The notes under the pieces are model-generated. The model was given only the letters and a program-made list of their open reading frames with translations. It searched no databases and was not told the origin of the DNA. The position numbers and the translations under genes were made by a program. DNA of 59,192 nucleotides from Caldilineaceae bacterium (GTDB lineage Bacteria > Chloroflexota > Anaerolineae > Caldilineales > Caldilineaceae), in the NCBI GenBank assembly GCA_018003515.1, contig JAGNDO010000015.1:37773-96964 (forward strand). Direction: 5' to 3'. Numbering within the stretch: position 1 is the first letter of the stretch; each line of letters starts with the position of its first letter. Below, piece after piece: positions 19,489-27,644 of this stretch.

Positions 19489-20118
19489 TCAGGAGGCAAT
19501 TGGGGGATAATCCACCCCAATCAACGCCTGCCCGTTGGTGAGGCTGACCACGGCCTCGCTGAACGCATCAAGCCCGGCGGCGGGCAGTTCCAGGCGGTAG
19601 CTCACGTCCGCGGCGTAGACTTCGTCCAAAATCTCCACCTCGTAATCGGGCAACATGCGCTGGAAGAGGGTGATGCTGGCGTAGTCGATGACCACAGTGC
19701 AAGTGACTTTCTCCACCCGCTCGCCCAGAGGTAGCGTTTCCAGGGCATATTGCACCCCGCCGCTGTACGCCTTGACCAAGCCGCCTTTGCCCAACAGTGT
19801 GCCGCCAAAATAGCGGGTGACCACAGCCACGATCTCCCCCACGCCGCTGTGGAGCAGGACTGTGAGCATGGGCCGCCCGGCCGTGCCGTGGGGTTCGCCG
19901 TCATCGCTCATCCCCACCTGGGAGGTACTGCCCGGCGGCCCCACCACATAGGCCCAGCAGTTGTGGCTGGCATCCCCAAACTCCCGGCTGACCGTGGCGA
20001 TGACCGCCCGGGCCTCCTCCACTGTGGGCGCGTGGGCCAGGGTGGTGATGAAGCGGCTGCGGCGGATTTCCTCCTCGGTGCGGTGCTGGGCGGCGGGGAT
20101 GGGGTAGCGTGGTTCCAC
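19489..20118 (-). CDS. YigZ/IMPACT family protein (UPF0029)
   Basis: About 209 residues. The IMPACT domain carries [34 protein letters not shown] and [19 protein letters not shown], the signature of YigZ; the C-terminal ~70 residues match the DUF1949-like ferredoxin fold. The role in bacteria is uncertain; eukaryotic IMPACT regulates GCN2. The GTG start at 20118 is chosen because AGGAG lies 7-8 bases upstream. That binding site is part of the right end of the 32-bp palindrome 20121-20190, so the repeat apparently supplies the ribosome binding site. Confidence 0.88.
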   Translation of the reverse strand: MEPRYPIPAAQHRTEEEIRRSRFITTLAHAPTVEEARAVIATVSREFGDASHNCWAYVVGPPGSTSQVGMSDDGEPHGTAGRPMLTVLLHSGVGEIVAVVTRYFGGTLLGKGGLVKAYSGGVQYALETLPLGERVEKVTCTVVIDYASITLFQRMLPDYEVEILDEVYAADVSYRLELPAAGLDAFSEAVVSLTNGQALIGVDYPPIAS

Positions 20119-20120
20119 AA

Positions 20121-20190
20121 AAAATCTCCTAATCTCCCAATCTCTCAATCTCTGTCTTGAGATTGAGAGATTGGGAGATTAGGAGATTTT
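20121..20190. repeat. Perfect 32-bp inverted repeat, GAGATTGG type
   Basis: The arms 20121-20152 and 20159-20190 are exact reverse complements separated by TGTCTT. Each arm is four degenerate octamers (GAGATTGA, GAGATTGG, GAGATTAG). It fills the gap between smpB and yigZ. Confidence 0.95.
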
Positions 20191-20196
20191 GTCGTG

Positions 20197-20682
20197 CTAA
20201 TATCGCTGTTTCAGCGCCCGTTGGATGTCTCGTTTGGAGTCCCGGTCGGCGATGTCTTGGCGTTTGTCGTAGTTTTTCTTGCCCCGGGCCAGGGCAATCT
20301 CCACCTTGGCCAGCCCCTTTTCGGTGATGTACATGCGCAGGGGGATGATGGTCCAATTGCGCTGGGTGGCGTCACTGTGCAGATCTTGGATCTGGCGTTT
20401 GTGCAGGAGCAGTTTACGGGGTCGAGTCTCTTCGTGGTTCTCCCGGTTGCCGTGGGAATATTGGGCGATGTGGACCTGGCGCAGCCACGCCTCCCCATCC
20501 TTGATCAGGACAAAGCCCTCACGCAGGTTAACTTGCCCCACCCGCACGGATTTGATCTCCGTGCCCAAAAGCTGAATGCCCGCCTCGATGGTCTCTTCGA
20601 TATGAAAATCGTGATGGGCCTTGCGGTTGGAAGCGACTATGCGCGGCCCCTTGGCCGCACTCTCTTTGCTCTTTGTAGCCAT
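20197..20682 (-). CDS. smpB: SsrA-binding protein
   Basis: The tmRNA partner in trans-translation, 161 residues. Shows NRKAHHDFHIEETIEAGIQL, GTEIKSVRVGQVNLREGFV, the KLLLHKRQI loop, IPLRMYITEKGLAKVEIALA and a basic C-terminal tail (KNYDKRQDIADRDSKRDIQR). The ATG at 20682 is four bases after the stop of the upstream peptidase gene, so the two are co-transcribed. The tmRNA gene itself is not in the window. Confidence 0.96.
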   Translation of the reverse strand: MATKSKESAAKGPRIVASNRKAHHDFHIEETIEAGIQLLGTEIKSVRVGQVNLREGFVLIKDGEAWLRQVHIAQYSHGNRENHEETRPRKLLLHKRQIQDLHSDATQRNWTIIPLRMYITEKGLAKVEIALARGKKNYDKRQDIADRDSKRDIQRALKQRY

Positions 20683-20686
20683 GTGC

Positions 20687-21982
20687 CTACTGTCCGGTTT
20701 CCAGGAATTGAAGCGCCCGCTCCAGTTGGGGATCTTCGCCGGCCTCGAATTGGGCGTCTGTGATCTCGACCAGAATGTCCGGGTCCAGCCCCGTGCCGTC
20801 GATGGTGCGGTCCTTGGGGGTGAACCAACGGGCAATGGTGACCCGCATGATGCTGCCGTCGCTGAGGGTGTGGGGAAGCTGCACGCTGCCTTTGCCAAAG
20901 GTGGTCGTCCCGATCAGAATGGCTCGGCCCGAATCCTGCAAGGCCCCGGCCACAATCTCGCTGGCGCTGGCGCTGCCTTCGTTGACCAAGACCACCAGAG
21001 GCAGATCCTTGTCGATGGCGGCATTGTCCCGGGTTCTGTAGATCTCCTCGGTGCCGTCGGAGAACCTTTCGATCAGCACATCCCCTTCTTCCAGGAAGAC
21101 GCTGGCCACGTTGATGGCCTCGTTGAGTAACCCGCCGGCATTGCCCCGCAGGTCAAAGATCAGCGCCCGGGGGTTGCGATCCAGCACATCCTCCACGGCC
21201 TGACGCACCAGCCGCCCGCTGTTGTTGCTGAAGGTAGTCAGCTCCACATAGCCGATGTCGCCGTTGGCGCCCACCATCTCCGTGCTGATCACCGGGGTCT
21301 CGATCTGATCCCGCACCACCACCACGTCAAAATCATCGGCCTCGCCATCCCGGCGCAGGCTGAGGGTGACTTCCGTGCCCTTGGCCCCGCGGATTTTGCC
21401 CACGGCCTCGGTCAGGTCCATCTCTGCGGTCGGCTCGCCGTTGATGGCGATGATCAGGTCGTTGCGCCGGATGCCCGCCTTCCACGCCGGTTGGTTCTCA
21501 AACGGCTCCACGATCTTGACCGCCTCGTTCTCCTCATCCCAGGCCACGCGAGCGCCAATGCCCTCGAAGGTACCCTGGATGCTGGTGCGGAAGAAATCCG
21601 CCTCTTCGGGGGTCAAAAAAGAGGTGTTGGGGTCGTCGATCAGGGAAAGGACGCCCTTGATGGCCTCGTAGTTGGCGTCGGGCGTGGCGGGCAAGGGGCC
21701 AAAGAAGTCTTGATAAAAGAGACCCATTGCCTCGCTAAAGATGCCAAAATCCTGGGCTGGGGCGGCGATTACGTCTTCCGCGCCCTCTTCTGCCGAAGGG
21801 GCGGGCTGGACAGCTTGGTTGGGCGGGGTGGCGTTTTTGGCCGTGATGCGGCCAATGCCAAAGCCCAGACCCGTGCCGCCCAAAAAGGCCGCGGCCAGCA
21901 CCACCAAAGCAATACAGCCGATCAGCACCCGCTGGCTGGTGAAGAAGTTGGTTTTCTGGTTGTCGTTTGGTTGATAGGTCAT
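20687..21982 (-). CDS. S41 C-terminal processing peptidase
   Basis: A 431-residue Ctp-type protease: N-terminal membrane segment (about 18-42), a linker, helical N-terminal domain, PDZ domain (about 120-205, with FEGIGARV) and the S41 catalytic domain. The nucleophile Ser is in NEGSASASEIVAGAL and the general-base Lys in TTFGKGSVQLPH. It acts outside the membrane, trimming C-termini of exported proteins. It lies downstream of a paralogue (22118-23341), separated by a palindrome. Start ATG 21982 has a weak GAGAGATT site. Confidence 0.93.
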   Translation of the reverse strand: MTYQPNDNQKTNFFTSQRVLIGCIALVVLAAAFLGGTGLGFGIGRITAKNATPPNQAVQPAPSAEEGAEDVIAAPAQDFGIFSEAMGLFYQDFFGPLPATPDANYEAIKGVLSLIDDPNTSFLTPEEADFFRTSIQGTFEGIGARVAWDEENEAVKIVEPFENQPAWKAGIRRNDLIIAINGEPTAEMDLTEAVGKIRGAKGTEVTLSLRRDGEADDFDVVVVRDQIETPVISTEMVGANGDIGYVELTTFSNNSGRLVRQAVEDVLDRNPRALIFDLRGNAGGLLNEAINVASVFLEEGDVLIERFSDGTEEIYRTRDNAAIDKDLPLVVLVNEGSASASEIVAGALQDSGRAILIGTTTFGKGSVQLPHTLSDGSIMRVTIARWFTPKDRTIDGTGLDPDILVEITDAQFEAGEDPQLERALQFLETGQ

Positions 21983-22011
21983 AATCTCTCTTTGGTATTG
22001 TGTGTCGAAGT

Positions 22012-22115
22012 TTATCGAGTATCGTGTATCGAGTATTTTGTGGTCCGTGACAGCGAGTTTCGATGGCGATATGTGCCATCCCCACACAATACTCGATACA
22101 CGATACTCGATATTT
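22012..22115. repeat. ATCGAGTATCG inverted repeat between S41 genes
   Basis: The left arm at about 22012-22040 (TATCGAGTATCGTGTATCGA) and right arm at about 22084-22115 are reverse complements around a ~43-base spacer. Same family as the repeats at 9560/10094, 33687 and 53380. Confidence 0.9.
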
Positions 22116-22117
22116 TC

Positions 22118-23341
22118 TTACGGCGTCGCCGCCAACTCCTGCACCACATCAATCGCCACGGGCAGGGGATCCGTGCCGGGCATGATGATCACGTCTGGGG
22201 TGAGGCCGGCTCCGTCGATGCCGTGGCGGTCCGGGGTATACCAGCGGGCGGTGGTGACATGCAGGCTGCTCATGTCAGCCAGTTCATGCACCAACTGCAC
22301 GCTGCCCTTGCCAAAGGTCTGCTCGCCCACCAGCACGGCCCGGTCTCGGTCCTGCAAGGCCCCGGCCACAATCTCGCTGGCGCTGGCACTGCCCCCGTCT
22401 ACAATCACCACCAAAGGCCGCCCTTCGGAGAGATCCCCGTCGTCCGCCTCGAAGGTGCGTTCTTCGCCGTTGGCATGTTTCTCAACCAGCACCGCCCCGC
22501 CATCCAGCCACAGACTGGAGACTTCCACTGCGGCATCCAGCAGGCCGCCGGGGTTGCCCCGCAGATCCAGGATGAAGCGATCCGCGCCCTGGGCCAACAG
22601 CTCTTCCACGGCCAGACGCATCTCTTGGGCGCTACGTCCGCTGAAGTTGCTGTGGCGGATATAGCCGATCATAGCTGTTTCGGGCTTGTCGTTCAGGAGT
22701 CGCCACTCCACGCTGGGGATCTGGATCTCGGCCCGCACCATGCACAGGCGCAGTTGCTGGGACGGCTCAGGGGTGGCGTCCGTAGCCAGCGTGCGCTCCA
22801 CAGAGAGACAGACTTGAGAGCCGATGGGTCCGCGCACCAGGGCCACCACATCGTCCGCGGAGAGATCCAGAGTAATGGGGGTGTCGTCCACCTTCAAGAG
22901 CAGATCCCGCTCCTTCACCCCGGCCAAGGCAGCGGGCTGGCCTCGCATGGGCCGCAACAGATAGCCCGTCTCCCCTTGGTCGATCCATGCCCCGATGCCG
23001 CCAAAGCTGCCCCGCAGGGTGTCACTCTGGCGTTGATGGGGTTCCGGCTCGACAAAATAGGTGTAGCGGTCATCAAACGCCGCCACCAGCCCCTTGATAG
23101 AGCCATAGGTGCGCTGGGTCATGTCCGGCTGGGGACCGTAGAAGTCCCGGTCCAGCAGTTCCCAGGCCTGCCAATAGACACCCAAATCCGCCTGGGCTGC
23201 GCTGCCGCCCAGAGACGCATGGGCCGCAGCCTGGGCCGACAGATCTACCCGTCCCCGCACCACATAGCCGGAGGCAAAGGCAATGGCAAAGAAGGCCAAG
23301 GTGACAGTTAGGGAAACGAGCGTGCGGACGGTTTTATTCAC
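22118..23341 (-). CDS. S41 C-terminal processing peptidase, paralogue
   Basis: About 407 residues, with the same architecture as its downstream neighbour: membrane anchor near the start (TLVSLTVTLAFFAIAFASGY), PDZ domain with FGGIGAWIDQGE, and catalytic Ser in DGGSASASEIVAGAL plus Lys in QTFGKGSVQLVH. Both catalytic residues are present. The start is uncertain: GTG 23341 gives a sensible signal anchor but has no clear RBS, and longer in-frame extensions read into ACACAAATCC repeats and are unlikely. The tandem pair probably arose by duplication. Confidence 0.88.
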   Translation of the reverse strand: MNKTVRTLVSLTVTLAFFAIAFASGYVVRGRVDLSAQAAAHASLGGSAAQADLGVYWQAWELLDRDFYGPQPDMTQRTYGSIKGLVAAFDDRYTYFVEPEPHQRQSDTLRGSFGGIGAWIDQGETGYLLRPMRGQPAALAGVKERDLLLKVDDTPITLDLSADDVVALVRGPIGSQVCLSVERTLATDATPEPSQQLRLCMVRAEIQIPSVEWRLLNDKPETAMIGYIRHSNFSGRSAQEMRLAVEELLAQGADRFILDLRGNPGGLLDAAVEVSSLWLDGGAVLVEKHANGEERTFEADDGDLSEGRPLVVIVDGGSASASEIVAGALQDRDRAVLVGEQTFGKGSVQLVHELADMSSLHVTTARWYTPDRHGIDGAGLTPDVIIMPGTDPLPVAIDVVQELAATP

Positions 23342-23443
23342 AAAGGGGATTGTACCACAGGGCAGGGGCACACCAAAGGTGTAATTGACCCCAAATCCAA
23401 ACCCCACACAAATCCCACACAAATCCCACACAAAACCCAAACC

Positions 23444-23472
23444 GACCCAGACCCCATCACCGGGCCTGGGTC
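23444..23472. terminator. GACCCAG/CTGGGTC hairpin, copy 1
   Basis: The arms GACCCAG and CTGGGTC lie around a ~15-base loop. The same hairpin recurs at 24421-24449 and 25196-25224. All three lie at gene ends, consistent with terminators or REP-like elements. Confidence 0.6.
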
Positions 23473-23703
23473 ATTCCTTGTTCCAGATGCAGCGAAACCG
23501 GACTGGTTCCATCCTGCAATTGCACAAGGGCACTTCGGAAACGTCTCTTGCTGGGACTCCAGTCACACGCGCAGATGCTTGTTTCCTGGTGATGTCAAGC
23601 CATTTGAACCAAGATGAAGGGTGCGAGATCGCATCCTGCCTGCCATTCTGTTGGTCGATATTTGGGTGGGTCATACATGCCCTTTGTGAAAAAAATCCTA
23701 AAA

Positions 23704-23731
23704 TTGAAATGTTTGTAAAAAGGTGTATAGT
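23704..23731 (+). promoter_or_regulatory. Promoter of the DoxX gene
   Basis: TTGAAA (23704-23709), a 16-base spacer and TATAGT (23726-23731). It lies about 140 bases upstream of the DoxX-like gene in a locally AT-rich stretch. Confidence 0.5.
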
Positions 23732-23871
23732 TGATCGCAAAACAGAAATTGACAATCGATTCCCACTGCCTTTGTGCCACCCTATTGGGCAAAAAGAGGT
23801 GGTTGTGGCGGATAGTCTGCATACGTGGCCCCATAGCGCTGGCATAAGATGCCAGTGATAAAAAGGAGATT

Positions 23872-24264
23872 ATGATGATGAACATACTCTTGTGGCTTCT
23901 TCAAATCCTGCTCGGCGTCCTGTTCCTCTACAGTGGCACCCTCCATTTCATCATCCCGCCCGGACTGCCCCCCCAGATGGCCTGGATGTATGAACTGCCG
24001 ACCGGCCTCCATTATTTCAGTGGTACGGCCGAAATCCTGATTGGGTTGGGTCTCATCCTGCCCGGCCTCACCCGCATCCAGACCCGCCTGACGCCTCTCG
24101 CTGCACTTGGTCTTGTAGTCGTCATGGCCGGCGCGGCGGTCTGGCAGCTCACTCGAAGCGCATACGCAGATGTCTTGGGGAATATCATCCTGATGGGACT
24201 GGCGGGTTTTGTGGCTTATGGGCGCTGGAAGTTCAGCCCGCTCAAGGATAAAGGCTCAACGTAG
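23872..24264 (+). CDS. DoxX-family membrane protein
   Basis: A 130-residue, four-helix membrane protein. Its helices are at about 4-22, 45-65, 72-92 and 100-117, with LLGVLFLYSGTLHFI and GTAEILIGLGLILPG characteristic of DoxX-like proteins. The family includes quinone-linked and redox-stress components but this branch is uncharacterised. AAAAGGAGATT precedes ATG 23872. It is a single-gene unit between copies of the GACCCAG hairpin. Confidence 0.85.
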   Translation: MMMNILLWLLQILLGVLFLYSGTLHFIIPPGLPPQMAWMYELPTGLHYFSGTAEILIGLGLILPGLTRIQTRLTPLAALGLVVVMAGAAVWQLTRSAYADVLGNIILMGLAGFVAYGRWKFSPLKDKGST

Positions 24265-24420
24265 TCAGGCGTTACGCGGCACGACGTGTCTTTCAGATTC
24301 GCAAGAGCGGGTTGACTGACCGCCATTCCCAACACATCCAATCAGCGAATCAACCGACGGAGGCTCGTATGGTTGGCATGTGATTGACCCCAAATCCAAA
24401 CCCCACACAAACCCCAAACC

Positions 24421-24449
24421 GACCCAGACCCCACCACCGGGCCTGGGTC
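24421..24449. terminator. GACCCAG/CTGGGTC hairpin, copy 2
   Basis: Nearly identical to the element at 23444-23472 including the flanking CCCCACACAAA repeats and TTCCTTG tail, so a longer block was duplicated. Confidence 0.6.
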
Positions 24450-24627
24450 GTTCCTTGTTTCGCGGGCGGAGGCATGATAACCCCAGCATTTCACAGAGTT
24501 TGGCGGCGAAGAGAGGCAAAAGTGGACCTTGCCCCAACAGACGATTGGCGATATGATACGGATATCCCCTGACGTTGACCCCTGCTTTGGCGACTATTGT
24601 CCCGTCAACGTTCAAATGATGGAATTG

Positions 24628-24680
24628 AGGAGTTCGCATCCTCAGATGCGAACGGCGGGCATCTGAGGATGCCCGACTCC
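24628..24680. repeat. Double-hairpin repeat with GGAGTTC/GACTCC ends
   Basis: TTCGCATCCTCAGATGCGAA forms one stem and GGGCATCTGAGGATGCCC another, and the outer bases also pair (GGAGT with ACTCC). It lies ahead of the VOC gene; function unknown. Confidence 0.75.
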
Positions 24681-24741
24681 ACAATCCATCAAATCAGCGG
24701 TGACAGAACACTATTATAGAAATTCGAAAAGAGGATCATTC

Positions 24742-25155
24742 ATGGATGAAACAATGAGCAAGCACGCAGCTCAAGCCGCCTGGCCCACGGGCATTTCGGC
24801 CATCACCCTGTTTGTTGAGGACTTGGCCGCGGCCAAGCAGTTCTATCAGTCGGCTTTCGGCCTGCCGGTGATGTACGAGGACGACGCCTCGACGGTCTTC
24901 GAGTTTGGGCCGACCCTGATCAACCTGCTCAAGATCACGGCGGCGGATGAGCTGATCACCCCGGCCAAAATGGCCAGTGCCGAGGCCGGTTCTCGGTTTG
25001 TCCTGACCGTCACCGTGGAGGATGTCGATCAACTCTGCGCGGCGCTGACCGCCCAGGGCGTGACGCTGTTGAACGGTCCCATGGACCGGCCTTGGGGCAT
25101 CCGCACGGCCAGTTTCATGGATCCCGACGGGCATATTTGGGAAATTGCGAAGTAA
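24742..25155 (+). CDS. VOC (glyoxalase/bleomycin-resistance) family protein
   Basis: A 137-residue protein with the paired beta-alpha-beta-beta-beta modules of the vicinal oxygen chelate fold: ITLFVEDLAAAKQFYQSAFG in the first half and FVLTVTVEDVDQL ... FMDPDGHIWEIAK in the second. The C-terminal Glu is the usual metal ligand; the first-half His ligand is not obvious, so it may bind small molecules without catalysis. The ATG at 24742 has AAGAGGATC upstream. Confidence 0.88.
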   Translation: MDETMSKHAAQAAWPTGISAITLFVEDLAAAKQFYQSAFGLPVMYEDDASTVFEFGPTLINLLKITAADELITPAKMASAEAGSRFVLTVTVEDVDQLCAALTAQGVTLLNGPMDRPWGIRTASFMDPDGHIWEIAK

Positions 25156-25195
25156 GCGCAACGCTACAAACCAGATCGCCCATCGACATCAAAAC

Positions 25196-25224
25196 GACCC
25201 AGACCCCACATCGGGCCTGGGTCG
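25196..25224. terminator. GACCCAG/CTGGGTC hairpin, copy 3
   Basis: The stem is followed by GTTCTTTG and lies about 40 bases after the VOC stop, in a good position for termination on the plus strand. Confidence 0.65.
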
Positions 25225-25281
25225 TTCTTTGCGTCTGGGCACAACCCCGCCAGACTCATTACTCGTTACTCGTTTCCCGAC

Positions 25282-25887
25282 TCACCCCATTGGCTGGCGG
25301 ATCACCGTCTTCCACTTGGCCGGGTCTGCCTTGCGGATGTCGCTGAGATAGATCTCGTGGTGTTTACCGGTCAGGCTGCCCCGGGCGGCGATGAACTGAT
25401 GCACCCGTTCCACCGTGGGGCCTTCGGCGGAGAAGGGGCCGATGTGCATAATTTGGGCGCATTTGCCCTCGAACAGAGCCTCAAACCGCACCAAGGAGAG
25501 GGCCGCTGGGTTCTTCTTCTTTTCCACCTCGGCGATGGCGGCACCGATCATCTCCGCGGTGACGAAGGTCGGCTGCATGATCATCATGGTCCATTTCCAA
25601 CTGGCCTTGTCATCCACGGAGAAGGTGGCCATGTCGTCGGCCCACCACAACCCTTCCAAGGGCATGACCCCGTAGTCAATGGCCAACGGCCCCTTTTTGA
25701 CCATGAACTTGACGGCATACGAGACGGCGAACAGGGTCTCCACGGCCTCCGTGTAGACCTGGGAGCCGGGTTCGCCCTCGCCATCCACCATCAAGTAATT
25801 CATAGGTGGCACCACCACCTCAACCACCTCTTTGGCGGACGGTTGATACAGATGCTTCAATTCTTTCTTAAAATCGATCTTTTGCAT
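25282..25887 (-). CDS. GyrI-like small-molecule-binding domain protein
   Basis: A 201-residue soluble protein of the GyrI/SbmC-like superfamily (COG4832-type). It begins QKIDFKKELKHLYQPSAKE and has VPPMNYLMVDGEGEPGS, LEGLWWADD, MIMQPTFVTAEMI and MHIGPFSAEGPTVERVHQFI, each matching conserved blocks of that family as I recall it. These proteins bind hydrophobic ligands; some hydrolyse cyclopropanoid compounds. ATG 25887 is set by AGGAGGAACG immediately upstream. It is a monocistronic gene. Confidence 0.85.
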   Translation of the reverse strand: MQKIDFKKELKHLYQPSAKEVVEVVVPPMNYLMVDGEGEPGSQVYTEAVETLFAVSYAVKFMVKKGPLAIDYGVMPLEGLWWADDMATFSVDDKASWKWTMMIMQPTFVTAEMIGAAIAEVEKKKNPAALSLVRFEALFEGKCAQIMHIGPFSAEGPTVERVHQFIAARGSLTGKHHEIYLSDIRKADPAKWKTVIRQPMG

Positions 25888-25941
25888 CGTTCCTCCTAAC
25901 CCCGTTCTGCAAAAACCAACAAATCTCGTCAACCCCATTCA

Positions 25942-25988
25942 CCTTTTGCCTTTTGCACTTTGCCTTTTGCCTTTTGCCTTTTGCCTTA
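25942..25988. repeat. GGCAAAA heptamer repeats (minus orientation)
   Basis: Six or so copies of TTTTGCC on the plus strand. It is the same unit as at 14075-14117, and it supplies the TAA stop of the mscS gene. Confidence 0.85.
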
Positions 25989-26822
25989 CCCTCCCTTCGG
26001 CCCTACGGTCAACAGGGTGCGCACGGGGAAGGGGATCTCGATCCCGGCCCGCTCGAAGGCCACCTTGAGGGCGCGCACGCCCCAATCCTTGGCGTCCAAC
26101 ACCCCGGTCTGTTTGGTATCCACCCAATAGTAGAGGGTGAAGTCGATGCTGGAGTCTCCAAAATTGTTGAAGACCGCCTTGGGTGCCGGGTCCGCCAGCA
26201 GGCCGGGCAGGTCGGCAATCGCCTGCACCGAAGTGAGGGCCACCAGATCCAGATCGCTGCCGTAGGCCACGCCCACGGTCAGGTCCAGGCGGCGGATGGT
26301 GGGGCCAAAGTTGACGATGGCGCTGGTATAGACATCCGCATTGGGGATGATCACGTCCGTGCCCTCCACCGTGCGCAACATAGTGGCCCGCAAATTGACC
26401 GTGCGCACGGTGCCCGTGTACCCGGCCACGGTGATGGCGTCCCCAATCTTGAAGGGTTCCTGCAACAGAAGCAGGATACCGGCCATGAAATTTTTGCTCA
26501 CATCCTGGATGGCAAAGCCGATGGTGAAGCCGATGATGCCCAGGCTGGTCAAAAAGGCGGTGACGTTGAAGTTGATCTGCTGCAAGGCCACAATCGTGCC
26601 CAGGGTGATCAGCCCCCAGCGGGTGAGGGTGGCGAAAAGCTGGGTCAGTTCCTTGTCCGCATTGCGATTGGTCATAGTGCGGCGCACGGCTTGGGCCAGT
26701 AGCGACGCCGCCACAAAGGTGAGGCCAAAGAGGACCAGGGCCAAAATCAGGCTGGGCAGAAAGAGGATAAATTGGGTGAAGAGTTGGTTGAGGGGATCTG
26801 AAAGATCGGAAAAGGTGGTCAT
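25986..26822 (-). CDS. MscS-family mechanosensitive ion channel
   Basis: A 278-residue small-conductance mechanosensitive channel. There are three membrane segments (about 15-40, 65-85 and 90-115); the pore-lining TM3 includes TSLGIIGFTIGFAIQDVSKN, followed by the beta domain entry GILLLLQEPFKIGDAI and VEGTDVIIPNADV. The C-terminal alpha/beta vestibule domain is complete. It protects cells during hypo-osmotic shock by releasing solutes. The stop codon is inside a GGCAAAA repeat. The ATG at 26822 has AAAGGCCC upstream. Confidence 0.93.
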   Translation of the reverse strand: MTTFSDLSDPLNQLFTQFILFLPSLILALVLFGLTFVAASLLAQAVRRTMTNRNADKELTQLFATLTRWGLITLGTIVALQQINFNVTAFLTSLGIIGFTIGFAIQDVSKNFMAGILLLLQEPFKIGDAITVAGYTGTVRTVNLRATMLRTVEGTDVIIPNADVYTSAIVNFGPTIRRLDLTVGVAYGSDLDLVALTSVQAIADLPGLLADPAPKAVFNNFGDSSIDFTLYYWVDTKQTGVLDAKDWGVRALKVAFERAGIEIPFPVRTLLTVGPKGG

Positions 26823-26860
26823 GGGTGGGCCTTTCAAAAAACGGTGAAACGATAAACAGA

Positions 26861-27544
26861 CTAAAACGGAAAAGTCCGCCGTTTTACTGGCTTTTGCGTC
26901 TTTTCGGCGAAGGTTGATGAGACCGAAATTTCTGTGGTGCGGTGGGCGATCTGGTCCAGCAAGCGGGTGACGGCGTCTGGGGCGGCGAAGTCGTCCCGGC
27001 TGGCGTCCACGGTGAGGATGGGGCAGGTATGGGCCGTGGCGATCCACTCGTCCAGCAGGGTCTGCATGGAGGCCAGATCGTCCAGCTTGGCGATCTCCAC
27101 CGGGCGGCCGCGCTGGGCGCAGCGGCGGCGCACCACGTCCAGGGGGGCGGTCAGGTGCAGGATCAGATCCGGCGGGCCTAGGCTTTGGCGCAGGAAGGTG
27201 TGGAGCCGGGCGCAGAGGGCAAACTCGGCATCGTCCAAGTGGCCCAATTGATGAAAACGCCGAGTGAAGAGGAAGTAGTCCAGATCCAGCCCGCCGTCCA
27301 TCAGGCCGGGCCGAGACTCGGTCCGCAAGGCCCGCTCCTGTTCCGCCCGCAGCAGCAGATAGTCCACCTGGTTAGCCAGGGCGAAGCGGGGTGGGCCGTC
27401 GGTCAACGAATGGGCGAAGCGGGCCTGAAAGGGCCGTTCGTCATGCTGTTCCATCCCCAAGGCAAAGATCCCGGAGGCGGCCAACGCCGTCACCAACGTT
27501 GTCTTCCCCACCCCCGCATTGCCCGCCACGGTGATCAGGGTCAT
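26861..27544 (-). CDS. Deoxynucleoside kinase-like P-loop protein
   Basis: A 227-residue P-loop kinase of the dNK family: Walker A GNAGVGKTT at 8-16, an LLRAEQERAL helix, LDYFLFTRRFHQLGHLDD (substrate helix), DLILHLTAPLDVVRRRCAQRGRP (lid with Arg) and a DLILHL Walker-B-like strand. Homologues phosphorylate deoxyadenosine or deoxyguanosine for dNTP salvage. Specificity cannot be read here. It is upstream of mscS on the same strand (38 bases) and downstream of the nitroreductase gene. Confidence 0.85.
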   Translation of the reverse strand: MTLITVAGNAGVGKTTLVTALAASGIFALGMEQHDERPFQARFAHSLTDGPPRFALANQVDYLLLRAEQERALRTESRPGLMDGGLDLDYFLFTRRFHQLGHLDDAEFALCARLHTFLRQSLGPPDLILHLTAPLDVVRRRCAQRGRPVEIAKLDDLASMQTLLDEWIATAHTCPILTVDASRDDFAAPDAVTRLLDQIAHRTTEISVSSTFAEKTQKPVKRRTFPF

Positions 27545-27644
27545 GAGAAATCACCACAGAGATTTGGTGAAACAACGAAAAGCCTAAAAATGCCATTTCT
27601 TTGTGATCTTTGCGATTTTTGTGGTTCAAAAATTTGTTTTTTCA

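Larger units (their letters stand above)
23342..23871. other. Intergenic region with repeats and promoter
   Basis: It holds ACACAAATCCC tandem repeats (about 23391-23440), a GACCCAG...CTGGGTC hairpin (23444-23472) and an AT-rich segment with a good promoter (23704-23731). Open frames in it have low-complexity or atypical composition, and I do not call them genes. Confidence 0.6.
24265..24741. other. Intergenic region with hairpins
   Basis: It contains CACACAAACCCC repeats with the second GACCCAG hairpin (about 24386-24455) and a strong double-stem element at 24628-24680. I see no supported gene; the open frames here cross these repeats. Confidence 0.6.

Noticed and set aside
23385-23885. Open frames on both strands before the DoxX gene
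   Set aside because: They start in tandem repeats or lack RBS and have atypical residue composition; the area holds a promoter and hairpin instead.
24265-24684. 139-codon minus-strand open frame
   Set aside because: Crosses two hairpin repeats and has no family-like features.
25939-26127. Small minus-strand frame ending in KGKRQSAKGKR
   Set aside because: Its tail is translation of GGCAAAA repeats and it overlaps mscS in another frame.
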